This document shows, piece after piece, positions 24,216 to 32,243 of a DNA stretch of 64,000 bases (within the stretch, counting starts at the first letter, position 1; each line of letters starts with the position of its first letter). The stretch is taken from positions 100,793-164,792 of the forward strand of contig NZ_BDAU01000032.1 in NCBI RefSeq assembly GCF_001612615.1. The letters run 5' to 3'. Origin of the DNA: Nocardia amikacinitolerans NBRC 108937 (lineage in GTDB: Bacteria > Actinomycetota > Actinomycetes > Mycobacteriales > Mycobacteriaceae). Below the pieces are notes generated by a model that was given only the letters and a program-made list of their open reading frames with translations, did not search any database and had not been told where the DNA came from. The translations under genes were made by a program, and so were the position numbers.

Positions 24216-24726
24216 CCGCCGATTAGACCACGATCCGAACCGCCGACATCGCCGTTCTAGTCGTTCGTCCAATAACTTTCCGACCGATTCCCGCCAGACT
24301 CATACGTGTACGTACCATCTCGGCGCGGCGACGCCATCAACGAAAGATGCTGCACCGCAACATTTTTCGACTTACAGAAGAGCAGTTCCGCGGTTCGAGC
24401 CCCTGTTTTTAGGGTTGTCGCAGTACATCGCGCTGGTGTACCGTTCGAAATCGGTGCGGGAAGCGACGTCGGACCGACTGGTGTCGTAACGAATTCGCTA
24501 CCTCGGGGATCTACGTACGTGTATCGATTGCCGAACTACGGGGGTATTCGACAACTCGTGATCGAAATTCGAACCACTGCATAACTGCTTCATCAGGTGC
24601 TCACGGACAAATCCGGCCGATGCCGCCCCGAGCGGCAGGTCGAATGTAAACGCGCGCGTTCACTCGCGTCCGAACAGTCGGCCGGATCGCGGAACAGGGT
24701 TGACGAATAATCAAAGGAACCAGAGC
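24216..24726. promoter_or_regulatory. gene-free, GC-poor upstream region of the dpg operon
   Basis: No convincing gene is visible. Base composition drops to about half GC, clearly below the flanking genes. Two related palindromic blocks occur, GTACGTAC (24308-24315) and ACGTACGT (24513-24520), both inside longer TACGT/ACGTA-rich stretches, which may be regulator sites. The dpgA ribosome site AAAGGA is at the right end. Promoters for the MarR gene (leftwards) and dpgA (rightwards) must lie here. Confidence 0.5.
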
Positions 24727-25866
24727 ATGACCGCCTCGACAATCGAAATCGAAAGACCCGACGACGAGCTACGACCCGAACCACGGTCGACACCGGCCGC
24801 GCTCCCTCGGCTGCTCGGTGTGGCCACCGCCAATCCGCCCAACCGTTACAGCCAACGCGAACTCCTCGACCTGCTGAAAATCACCGACGCGAAGATCCGC
24901 GGCGTCTTCCTCAACGGCGGCATCGAAACGCGCTACCTCACCTTGCCACCCCGTGATCACGAAGGCGCGTTCCGCATCGAGACCCAGGGTGAACTGCTGG
25001 CCAAGCACCGGACGCAAGGGGTACGGACCGGCGCGGCCGCGGTTCGCGCCTGCCTTCGCCGCATCGGCCGAGACATCCGCGACGTGCGCTATCTGGTCGC
25101 CGTCACCACCACCGGCTTCCTGACGCCCGGACTCAGCGCGTTGCTGATCAACGAGCTGGGGCTGGACCCGGACACGGCCCGGCTCGACGTGGTCGGCATG
25201 GGATGCAACGCGGGACTGAACGGTCTCGCCGCCGTATCCAATTGGGCGGCAACGCATCCGGATGAGCTGGCGCTGCTCGTCTGCTCGGAGGCGTGTTCGG
25301 CGGCGTACGTGTTCGACGGCACGATGCGTACGGCGGTCGTCAACAGCCTCTTCGGCGACGGCGCCGCCGCGCTGGCGGTCCGCGCGGGCGGCGATACCGG
25401 CGCGACCGCCCCCGGCTCGGCTCCTGCCCCCGCGCTGGTGACGACAAGCAGCTACATGATTCGGCACGCGGTCGGCGCGATGCGCTACGACTGGGACGAG
25501 GACGCCGGGAAGTTCAGTTTCTACCTGGACAAAGAGGTGCCCTACGAAGTCGGCGCGCACGCCGAGATCGTGATCGACAAGCTGTTGCGCGGTACCGGAT
25601 TGCGGCGCAAGGACATCGCGCACTGGACGGTGCACTCCGGCGGCAAGAAGGTCATCGACGCGGTGAAGATCAACCTCGGCCTGACCTCGCACGACTTGCG
25701 GCACACCGCCAGTGTCATGCGCGATTTCGGCAATCTCTCCAGCGGCTCGTTCCTGTTCTCCTATCAACGACTGCTCGAGGAGGGCAAGGTTCGGCGCGGT
25801 GACCACGGCGTGCTCATGACCATGGGCCCCGGTTCACAGATCGAGTCCGCGCTTCTCCAGTTCTGA
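24727..25866 (+). CDS. dpgA: 3,5-dihydroxyphenylacetyl-CoA synthase (type III PKS) DpgA
   Basis: 379 residues, normal for a chalcone-synthase-fold enzyme. The nucleophile is Cys160 in VVGMGCNAGLNGL; the His and Asn of the triad are in HWTVHSGGKKV and MRDFGNLSSGSFLF. DpgA condenses four malonyl-CoA into 3,5-dihydroxyphenylacetyl-CoA. The assignment to DpgA over other type III synthases rests on the adjacent dpgB, dpgC and dpgD genes. The ATG at 24727 has AAAGGA eight bases upstream; a TTG nine codons earlier is less likely. It leads an eight-gene operon. Confidence 0.92.
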   Translation: MTASTIEIERPDDELRPEPRSTPAALPRLLGVATANPPNRYSQRELLDLLKITDAKIRGVFLNGGIETRYLTLPPRDHEGAFRIETQGELLAKHRTQGVRTGAAAVRACLRRIGRDIRDVRYLVAVTTTGFLTPGLSALLINELGLDPDTARLDVVGMGCNAGLNGLAAVSNWAATHPDELALLVCSEACSAAYVFDGTMRTAVVNSLFGDGAAALAVRAGGDTGATAPGSAPAPALVTTSSYMIRHAVGAMRYDWDEDAGKFSFYLDKEVPYEVGAHAEIVIDKLLRGTGLRRKDIAHWTVHSGGKKVIDAVKINLGLTSHDLRHTASVMRDFGNLSSGSFLFSYQRLLEEGKVRRGDHGVLMTMGPGSQIESALLQF

Positions 25867-25901
25867 AGCAGTCCAAGTCGATTCGACTCCAGGGGGTATC
25901 A

Positions 25902-26603
25902 ATGACCAGTCACGAAACCGCTACGCACGTCCTGCCCGCGGTGATTCCCGCCGACCAACCGCTGACCGAGGAACTGCTCGCCGCGGTATCCGCGATCGCG
26001 GTGCGCGCGGAGGACGCGCCTGCGGACAAGCCGCACTCCGTTGTCCTCTACATCACCGGAACCCGTGCGGGCCAGGAATTCTCGTGGCCCGGCCCGGTGG
26101 ATATCGGCGTCGTCGGCAAGTGGGAAGCCGCGCTGCGCCGGCTCGAACAGGTGCCCGCGCCGATCATCGCGGTGGTCGACGGGAACGCCTACGGACCCGC
26201 CGCGGAACTACTGCTCGTCGCCGACTACCGCATTCTCCGGGCCGGAAGCACTTTCGAGTTCGCCGCCACCGGTTCGAGCGTCTGGCCGTCCATGGCGCTG
26301 TATCGCCTGGTCGCCCAGTACGGCGCCGGACCGGCGCGGACACTCGCCGTGCAGGGCCGCACGCTGTCGGCCGCCGAAGCGCACGCGCAGGGTCTCGTCG
26401 ACGCGGTGATCGACGACGACGCGGGCACCGCGACCAGAACGGTGCAAGCGGGTCTCAGGTTGTTCGAGTCGGCCGCCGGGGCGGAAATCGCGATCCGCCG
26501 CCGACTGCTGCTCGATGCGACAACCATGCGATTCGAGGACGCGCTCGGCGCGCACCTCGCGGCCTCCGACCGATCGCTGCGGCGTCTCCGGGCGGCGTCA
26601 TGA
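25902..26603 (+). CDS. dpgB: enoyl-CoA-hydratase-like protein DpgB
   Basis: 233 residues with a degenerate crotonase fold: the first oxyanion region is reduced, while PAPIIAVVDGNAYGPAAELLLVADYRIL is the recognisable second one. DpgB assists DpgA, together with DpgD, in dehydration/aromatisation and raises DHPA-CoA output in glycopeptide producers (family knowledge). The start has GGGGG upstream, and the stop overlaps the dpgC start (ATGA, 26600-26603), implying coupled translation. The order dpgA-B-C-D matches the canonical cassette. Confidence 0.88.
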   Translation: MTSHETATHVLPAVIPADQPLTEELLAAVSAIAVRAEDAPADKPHSVVLYITGTRAGQEFSWPGPVDIGVVGKWEAALRRLEQVPAPIIAVVDGNAYGPAAELLLVADYRILRAGSTFEFAATGSSVWPSMALYRLVAQYGAGPARTLAVQGRTLSAAEAHAQGLVDAVIDDDAGTATRTVQAGLRLFESAAGAEIAIRRRLLLDATTMRFEDALGAHLAASDRSLRRLRAAS

Positions 26604-27928
26604 CCACATCGCTGTCGCCGTTCACCGGAGACCTGGCCCACGACAGCGCCGTGCTGCGGGACGCCGCCGCCGAATGCGACCGGACTCTGCGACAGCTCGG
26701 TCCTGTCGCGGAGCGAGACGCCGACCTGGCCGCGCGGGCGGCACGAGCCCATCGGACGGTGCGCGCGCTGCGCCGGACGTTCCTGCGCCGCCACGTCTCG
26801 ACGGTGTACCGGTGCGTGACCGACGATCTGCGCGACTCGCCGCGGCTGACCGATCTCGCGGCCGCGGCGACCACCCGGTTCCCCGGCCTGCTGCCGCAGC
26901 AGGCCCAACTCGCCGCCGACGCCGCGGTCGTCCAGGCACACAAGGAAGGGTGGGAGATCGATCAAGGGATCTTCTTCCACGCGGTCTTCGCCGACCCGGT
27001 CGCGGGCGAGCACCTGCTCGACGCCATGCGCCGACCGACGCCTGCCGCTATTGCGCTGCTGCCGGAATACGAGGCGACCGGCCGGGTCACGTTGTCCGCG
27101 GTGACGTTGACCCGTTCCGGGCGCACCGCGACACTCACGATCACCAACGTCCACTGCCTCAACGCCGAGGACAACCAGCACGTCGCCGATATGGAAACCG
27201 CGGTCGACCTGGTGCTGCTCGACCCGAGATCGAAGGTCGGCGTCGTGCGCGGCGGCGAGATGACCCATCCTCGCTACCTGGGCAAGCGAGTGTTCAGCGC
27301 GGGCATCAATCTCGCGGAGCTGCACGCGGGCAAGATCTCCTACCTCGAGTTCCTGCTCGGACGCGAAACCGGATACATCGCGAAGATCTTGCGCGGCCTG
27401 TCCGACGACGGCGACAGCTGGCCGCCCACACCGCGCACGAAACCGTGGATCGCCGCGGTGGACACGTTCGCGATCGGCGGCGGCGCGCAACTGCTGCTCG
27501 TCTTCGACCGCGTGATCGCCGCCGCCGACAGCTGGTTCAGCCTGCCCGCCGCGCAGGAAGGGATCGTGCCCGGCGCGGGCAACCTGCGGCTCGGGTGCGC
27601 GGCGACCTCGCGGGTGTCGCGCGAGGTGATTCTGTGGGGCAGGAAGATTCGCGCCACCGAACCCGACGCGCGTTACGTCTTCGACAGCGTCGTCGAACCC
27701 GAACACCTCGACGCCGAAATCGCCCGGGCCGCCGAGCGACTCGACGCCGACGCGGTGATCGCGAACAAGCACATGATCGTGACCGCCGAGGAACCGCAGG
27801 CCGCGTTCCGCCGATACATGTCCGAGTTCGCGTTGCACCAAGCGCTGCGGCTCTACGGCCAGGACGTGCTGGCGAAGGTGGCCCGGTTCGGTGCCTCGGC
27901 GAAGACCGAAGTCGGGGCGCGGCGGTGA
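26600..27928 (+). CDS. dpgC: cofactor-independent 3,5-dihydroxyphenylacetyl-CoA 1,2-dioxygenase DpgC
   Basis: 442 residues, matching the 430-440 of known DpgC. An N-terminal helical domain (about 1-180) precedes a crotonase domain with KRVFSAGINLAELHAGKIS (first oxyanion segment) and VDTFAIGGGAQLLLVFDRVI (second), then EGIVPGAGNLRLG. DpgC uses O2 without metal or flavin to convert the CoA ester into 3,5-dihydroxyphenylglyoxylate plus free CoA. The product is an alpha-keto acid, which fits the decarboxylase encoded two genes downstream. It overlaps dpgB and dpgD. Confidence 0.92.
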   Translation: MTTSLSPFTGDLAHDSAVLRDAAAECDRTLRQLGPVAERDADLAARAARAHRTVRALRRTFLRRHVSTVYRCVTDDLRDSPRLTDLAAAATTRFPGLLPQQAQLAADAAVVQAHKEGWEIDQGIFFHAVFADPVAGEHLLDAMRRPTPAAIALLPEYEATGRVTLSAVTLTRSGRTATLTITNVHCLNAEDNQHVADMETAVDLVLLDPRSKVGVVRGGEMTHPRYLGKRVFSAGINLAELHAGKISYLEFLLGRETGYIAKILRGLSDDGDSWPPTPRTKPWIAAVDTFAIGGGAQLLLVFDRVIAAADSWFSLPAAQEGIVPGAGNLRLGCAATSRVSREVILWGRKIRATEPDARYVFDSVVEPEHLDAEIARAAERLDADAVIANKHMIVTAEEPQAAFRRYMSEFALHQALRLYGQDVLAKVARFGASAKTEVGARR

Positions 27929-28725
27929 CGCTCGGAGACCTGTCCACCGTGGTCTATCGCAAACAGGGGCACGTCGCCACCGTGGAACTCGACCGACCCG
28001 AAGTCCTCAACGCGATGAATCTGCGAATGCACGCGGAGCTGGCCCTGGTGTGGGACGACATCGAACGCGACGACGACATCTGGGTGGCCGTCCTCGGCGG
28101 CCGCGGCGGGCGCGCGTTCTCGGTCGGGCAGGATCTGAAGGAACTGGCCGAGCGCGACAGCCGTGGCGAAGGGCGGTCGTCGTTCGGCAGCGCGGGCAAA
28201 CCCGGATATCCCCGGATCACCGAGCGATTCGGGTTCGCCAAGCCGCTCGTCGCCAAAGTCGCCGGGTACGCGCTCGGCGGCGGCTTCGAACTGGCCCTCG
28301 CCTGCGACATCGTGATCGCCGCCGACAACGCCGAATTCGGGCTCACCGAGGCCAGACTCGGCCTTGTCCCCGGCGCGGGTGGCGTGTTCCGGCTGCCGCG
28401 TCAAGCGCCCTACCGGATCGCGCTCGGTCATCTGCTGACCGGGCGGCGAATGAGCGCCGCCCGCGCCGCCGAACTCGGGCTGGTCAACGAGGTCGTTCCC
28501 GTCGACGACCTGGACGCCAGTACCGAAAGCTGGGTGGCCGACATCCTCGCCTGCGCGCCGCTGTCGGTGCGCGCCATCAAGGAAGCTGCGGCGTCGACAA
28601 CGCCGCTACCGGACGCCTTCACCGCCACCTACCACTGGGAAACGTTGCGCGCGAACTCCGCCGACGCGCGGGAGGGACCGCGCGCGTTCATCGAGAAGCG
28701 ACCGCCCAACTGGACCGGTCACTGA
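27925..28725 (+). CDS. dpgD: enoyl-CoA hydratase DpgD
   Basis: 266 residues starting at a GTG that overlaps the dpgC stop (GTGA). It is a full-length crotonase: VELDRPEVLNAMNLRMHAEL, oxyanion loop GRAFSVGQDLKEL, second oxyanion segment AKVAGYALGGGFELALACD, and the catalytic region FGLTEARLGLVPGAGGVFRLPR with a glutamate in the usual place. It helps dehydrate the DpgA product to the aromatic ring. After it a 29-base gap precedes the ThDP enzyme. Confidence 0.92.
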   Translation: MTLGDLSTVVYRKQGHVATVELDRPEVLNAMNLRMHAELALVWDDIERDDDIWVAVLGGRGGRAFSVGQDLKELAERDSRGEGRSSFGSAGKPGYPRITERFGFAKPLVAKVAGYALGGGFELALACDIVIAADNAEFGLTEARLGLVPGAGGVFRLPRQAPYRIALGHLLTGRRMSAARAAELGLVNEVVPVDDLDASTESWVADILACAPLSVRAIKEAAASTTPLPDAFTATYHWETLRANSADAREGPRAFIEKRPPNWTGH

Positions 28726-28754
28726 GTTACCGACCCATCAGAAACAAAAGGACC

Positions 28755-30557
28755 ATGAGTTCAGCGACAACACCCCGGCTCGGCCGCGACATCATCTTCG
28801 ACTACCTGCGCGAGGTGGGCATCGAGTACGCGTTCGGCGTGCCAGGCACCCACGAAATCCCGCTGCTCGACGGAACGACCATCCCCGAGAACGGTGTCGA
28901 GTACGTCCCGTGTCTGCACGAGAACATCGCCCTCGGCGCCGCGATGGGTTACGCACGCATGTCGGGACGCCCCGGCGCCGCGATCGTGCACATCACACCC
29001 GGCACGGCCAACATCATCGGCAACCTGTTCAACGCCTACCGATCGAACATCCCGCTCATCGTGTTCTGCGGACAGCAGCACAGCGAACTGCTCGTCCAGG
29101 AACCGATCCTGGCCTCGGATCTCGTCCACACGGCCGAGCAATACACCAAGTGGGCGTACGAGATCCGCAGCGTCGACGAGATGCCGCTCGTCTTGCAGCG
29201 CGCGTTCAAGGAACTCCTGGTCCCGCCGTTCCGGCCGGTGTTCGTTTCGCTGCCGTGGAACTTCCTGATCGAGGCGCCCGCCATGCAGCAGCGTGGCCGG
29301 GTGACGCGCGTCGCGCACGCGGTGGCGGGCGATCCGACCGGAATCGCGGCGGCCGCCGAGCAGCTCGCGCGGGCGAAGAACCCGGTGGTGCTGGTCGGCG
29401 ACGGCGTCGGCGAGGCCGATGCGTGGCCGGAGATCGAGCGGCTGTCGCGGGTACTCGGCGCCGCGGTCTACTCCGAGAACCAAGCCAGCAGGATGAACTA
29501 CCCGAACGACCTGCCGCACTGGCAGGGCGAACTGGTGCCCACCCAGGACGGTGTGCACATGCAGCTGGCCGACTTCGACACCATCTTCCAGATCGGGGTG
29601 AATTCCCAGGCGCAGATCCTGGTGTTCCGCTGGGAGAAGGGTCCGATCATCCCGGCCTCCCTCACCCAGGTGACCTTGCACAACGACCCGTGGGAGATCG
29701 GCAAGAACGCCTACGCCGAGGTCGCTGTGCTCGGCGACATCAAGCGCACCCTGCCGCTGATCATCGACGCCATCACCGGCCACTGCGACTACGACGAAGC
29801 CGCCGTGGCACAACGCAATCGGCGGGTCGTCGAACTCGACTCCCGCCGCACCGAGGAGTTCATCGCCGCCGCGGCAACGGCGCGAGAGAAGGAGCCGATC
29901 CCCGACCACGCCGTGCCGATGGTGCTTGCCGAAGTACAGAAGGGCCTCGACAAACCGCTGACGGTGATCAACGAGGACTTCGCGATCTCGGCCGCGATCC
30001 AGAAGGCGATCGCCTACGACGCCCCCGACGCCTACTTCTGCACCTCCGGCGGCTCGCTCGGGTTCTCGCTGCCCGCGTCGATCGGCATCTCGCTCGCCCT
30101 CGGCGACCGGCGCTACGTCGTGACGATCGTCGGCGACGGTTCCGCGCTGTTCCACACCAATTCCTGGTGGACCGTCAGCAAGTTCGGGCTTCCTGTGCTG
30201 TATCTGGTGATGAACAACCACGAATACAAGACCCTCATGACCGGGCTGTCCGCGATCGGGCAAATCTACGGTTGGCAACCGTCCAACGACGCCTGGTACC
30301 TGCGGTTGGGTCGCCCGGCACAGGACTTCGCGGAGATCGCCGCCTCGTTCGACATCCAGGGCGAGGTGGTGGCCAAGACCGGCGAACTGCGCGCGGCGCT
30401 GGAGCGCGGGCTCGAGTCCCTCGACAACGGCGAACCGTACGTCGTCGACATCCGCATCGCCTCCTCGCCCGCGCCGCCCATCGACATGCTGCTTGCCGAG
30501 AAGCCCGACATCGATCCGGTGCTGATCGACCGGCTCCAGGCGATGGGTCCGCCGTGA
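28755..30557 (+). CDS. ThDP-dependent 2-oxo acid decarboxylase, benzoylformate-decarboxylase-like
   Basis: 600 residues with the three domains of the PDC/ALS superfamily. The cofactor-activating glutamate is Glu56 in VPCLHENIALG. His79 in AIVHITPGTAN corresponds to the catalytic His70 of benzoylformate decarboxylase, and the PGTHEIP segment near 30-36 replaces its PGSNELP. The ThDP/Mg motif begins GDGS at about 460 and ends MNN. No FAD-type acetolactate features stand out. In this operon the obvious substrate is 3,5-dihydroxyphenylglyoxylate from DpgC, giving 3,5-dihydroxybenzaldehyde and CO2 (inference). The acetolactate synthase family is the main alternative. Confidence 0.85.
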   Translation: MSSATTPRLGRDIIFDYLREVGIEYAFGVPGTHEIPLLDGTTIPENGVEYVPCLHENIALGAAMGYARMSGRPGAAIVHITPGTANIIGNLFNAYRSNIPLIVFCGQQHSELLVQEPILASDLVHTAEQYTKWAYEIRSVDEMPLVLQRAFKELLVPPFRPVFVSLPWNFLIEAPAMQQRGRVTRVAHAVAGDPTGIAAAAEQLARAKNPVVLVGDGVGEADAWPEIERLSRVLGAAVYSENQASRMNYPNDLPHWQGELVPTQDGVHMQLADFDTIFQIGVNSQAQILVFRWEKGPIIPASLTQVTLHNDPWEIGKNAYAEVAVLGDIKRTLPLIIDAITGHCDYDEAAVAQRNRRVVELDSRRTEEFIAAAATAREKEPIPDHAVPMVLAEVQKGLDKPLTVINEDFAISAAIQKAIAYDAPDAYFCTSGGSLGFSLPASIGISLALGDRRYVVTIVGDGSALFHTNSWWTVSKFGLPVLYLVMNNHEYKTLMTGLSAIGQIYGWQPSNDAWYLRLGRPAQDFAEIAASFDIQGEVVAKTGELRAALERGLESLDNGEPYVVDIRIASSPAPPIDMLLAEKPDIDPVLIDRLQAMGPP

Positions 30558-30609
30558 CCCGCGCCGCGCACCCGAACCCGCCACACCGGCGCACGAAGAA
30601 GGACGGACG

Positions 30610-31683
30610 ATGACCGACGCACAGCCGAATTCCTTCCCGCTGAATCGCCGCACCCTGCTCGGCGGCGCGGCCGTCGCCGCGCTCGGAGCCGCGGGCATCG
30701 GCGGGTTCCTGTTCACCGAGAACCGCATCGGTCCGTGGCGCCTGACCGCGCGCGCCCTGGTGGACCGACTACAGGACACCGCGGGCGGCTCCTTCCCAGG
30801 CTGCCGCCGCAACCATGCCAAAGGGGTGGCCGTCGCCGGATACTTCGAGAGCAACGGCAGCGGTGTCGAGCTGTCGAAGGCTTCGGTGTTCCGGGCCGGT
30901 CGATACCGCCTTTCCGGACGGTTCTCCCTCGCGGGCGGCAACCCGCACATGCCCGACGCGCCGACCGCTCCGCGCGGACTCGGGCTGCGGCTGTTTCTGC
31001 CGGGGGGCGAGGAGTGGCGGATGGCGATGATCAACATCCCGGTCTTCCTGGACGCCACCCCGCAACACTTCTACGACCGCACCCTGGCGTTCGCCCCCGA
31101 CCCGGCCACCGGCAAGCCCGACGCCGCCACGATGAAGCGGTACCTGGAGAGCCACCCGAAAACCGCTGCCGCGCTGGGCGTCATCGAGCAAGGCGCGCCA
31201 GCGCCGACCTTCGCGGCCTCGGCCTTCTTCGGACTCAACGCTTTTCGGTTCACCGACGGCGAGGGCAGCACCGTCCCCGTACGCTGGCGGCTCGAACCGG
31301 ACAGCCCGCCTCCGGCGACCGGACCCGGCGGCGGTGACAGCGCCCTGTTCGACGGCCTCGTCGCCGATCTGAAGGCGAGGCCGCTGCGCTGGCGGCTCGT
31401 CGTTGTCGTCGGCGAGCCCGGCGATCCCACCGACGACGCCACCCGGATGTGGCCGAGCGACCGCCGCGCCGTGCACGTCGGCACGGTCGTGCTGGACCGC
31501 ATCGACACCGAATCGGCCGACAACGTCCAGGACGTCAACTTCGACCCGCTGGTGCTGCCCAACGGAATCGAGCCCTCCGACGATCCGCTGCTCCAGGCGC
31601 GATCCGCGGCCTACAGCGAGTCCTACCGTCGCCGCGCCGGCGAATCGAAACCCACCGGCGCGGTGCTGGTGCGGGAGGTCTGA
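30610..31683 (+). CDS. exported catalase-family (SrpA-like) peroxidase
   Basis: 357 residues, about two thirds of a classical catalase and equal to SrpA-type catalase-related peroxidases. The N-terminus LNRRTLLGGAAVAALGAAG is a twin-arginine signal. The distal histidine is His69 in RRNHAKGVAVAGYF, and the heme-ligand tyrosine is Tyr335 in QARSAAYSESYRRR. These enzymes use peroxide to oxidise organic substrates rather than just dismutating it. It is paired with a cytochrome b561 gene five bases downstream, a common arrangement, and within this operon it may act on the exported phenolic product (inference). Confidence 0.85.
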   Translation: MTDAQPNSFPLNRRTLLGGAAVAALGAAGIGGFLFTENRIGPWRLTARALVDRLQDTAGGSFPGCRRNHAKGVAVAGYFESNGSGVELSKASVFRAGRYRLSGRFSLAGGNPHMPDAPTAPRGLGLRLFLPGGEEWRMAMINIPVFLDATPQHFYDRTLAFAPDPATGKPDAATMKRYLESHPKTAAALGVIEQGAPAPTFAASAFFGLNAFRFTDGEGSTVPVRWRLEPDSPPPATGPGGGDSALFDGLVADLKARPLRWRLVVVVGEPGDPTDDATRMWPSDRRAVHVGTVVLDRIDTESADNVQDVNFDPLVLPNGIEPSDDPLLQARSAAYSESYRRRAGESKPTGAVLVREV

Positions 31684-31688
31684 CGACA

Positions 31689-32243
31689 ATGACGCTCGGC
31701 GAACTCACCACCGACACAACCCGTTTCGGTATTACCGCCCGTATTCTGCACTGGCTCATGGCCGTTCTGATCCTGGCGATGGTCGGCATCGGCGCGGCGA
31801 TGGTCGGCTATCTCGGCAACTACGGCCGGTTGCTGAGCTGGCACAAGACCATCGGCTTGGCGATCCTTGCGCTGGCCGTGATCCGCATCGCCTACCGCCT
31901 GCGGCGCAGGCCGCCACCGCAGATCGACACCATGTCCCGGCCGGAGCGGCTCGTCGCGACCGGCTCCGAGATCCTGATGTACGCGCTGTTTCTGCTCCAG
32001 CCGATCATCGGGTGGGCGCTGGTGTCGGCGTCCGGCGTCCCGATCCGCGTGCTCGGCGGCCTGCGTGTTCCCGCGATCGCCCCCGCCGACGCCGAGCTGT
32101 ACGCGGTGTTGCGCACCGCGCACAGTGCGCTGGCCTACCTCTTGGTGTTCGCGCTGACCGCACATATCTGCGCGGTCCTGTTCCACGCGTTGGTCTTACG
32201 CGACGGGTTGCTTCGTCGCATGACCTTCCCGTACCGCCGCTAG
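31689..32243 (+). CDS. cytochrome b561-family membrane protein
   Basis: 184 residues with four hydrophobic helices. Heme-ligand histidines are visible in ILHWLMAVLILAM (helix 1), LSWHKTIGLAIL (helix 2), and RTAHSALAYLLVFALTAHICAVLFHALV (last helices). This is the prokaryotic di-heme b561 pattern, which passes quinol electrons across the membrane. It directly follows the catalase-like gene, suggesting it supplies electrons to that exported enzyme. Its stop abuts the ATG of the MFS gene. Confidence 0.88.
   Translation: MTLGELTTDTTRFGITARILHWLMAVLILAMVGIGAAMVGYLGNYGRLLSWHKTIGLAILALAVIRIAYRLRRRPPPQIDTMSRPERLVATGSEILMYALFLLQPIIGWALVSASGVPIRVLGGLRVPAIAPADAELYAVLRTAHSALAYLLVFALTAHICAVLFHALVLRDGLLRRMTFPYRR

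Noticed and set aside
24370..24415. Possible tRNA T-arm (GGTTCGAGCCCC)
   Set aside because: The flanking bases do not form the required 5-bp stem, and no acceptor or anticodon arm can be placed around it.
24727..28725. Glycopeptide-antibiotic cluster containing dihydroxyphenylglycine genes
   Set aside because: The dpg genes alone suggest it, but no NRPS, HpgT aminotransferase, HmaS/Hmo or resistance (van) genes occur in the window.
28761..31058. Long minus-strand frame opposite the ThDP enzyme and the catalase-like gene
   Set aside because: The composition is Arg/Gly/Val-rich with no domain, and the plus strand encodes recognised enzymes across the whole stretch.
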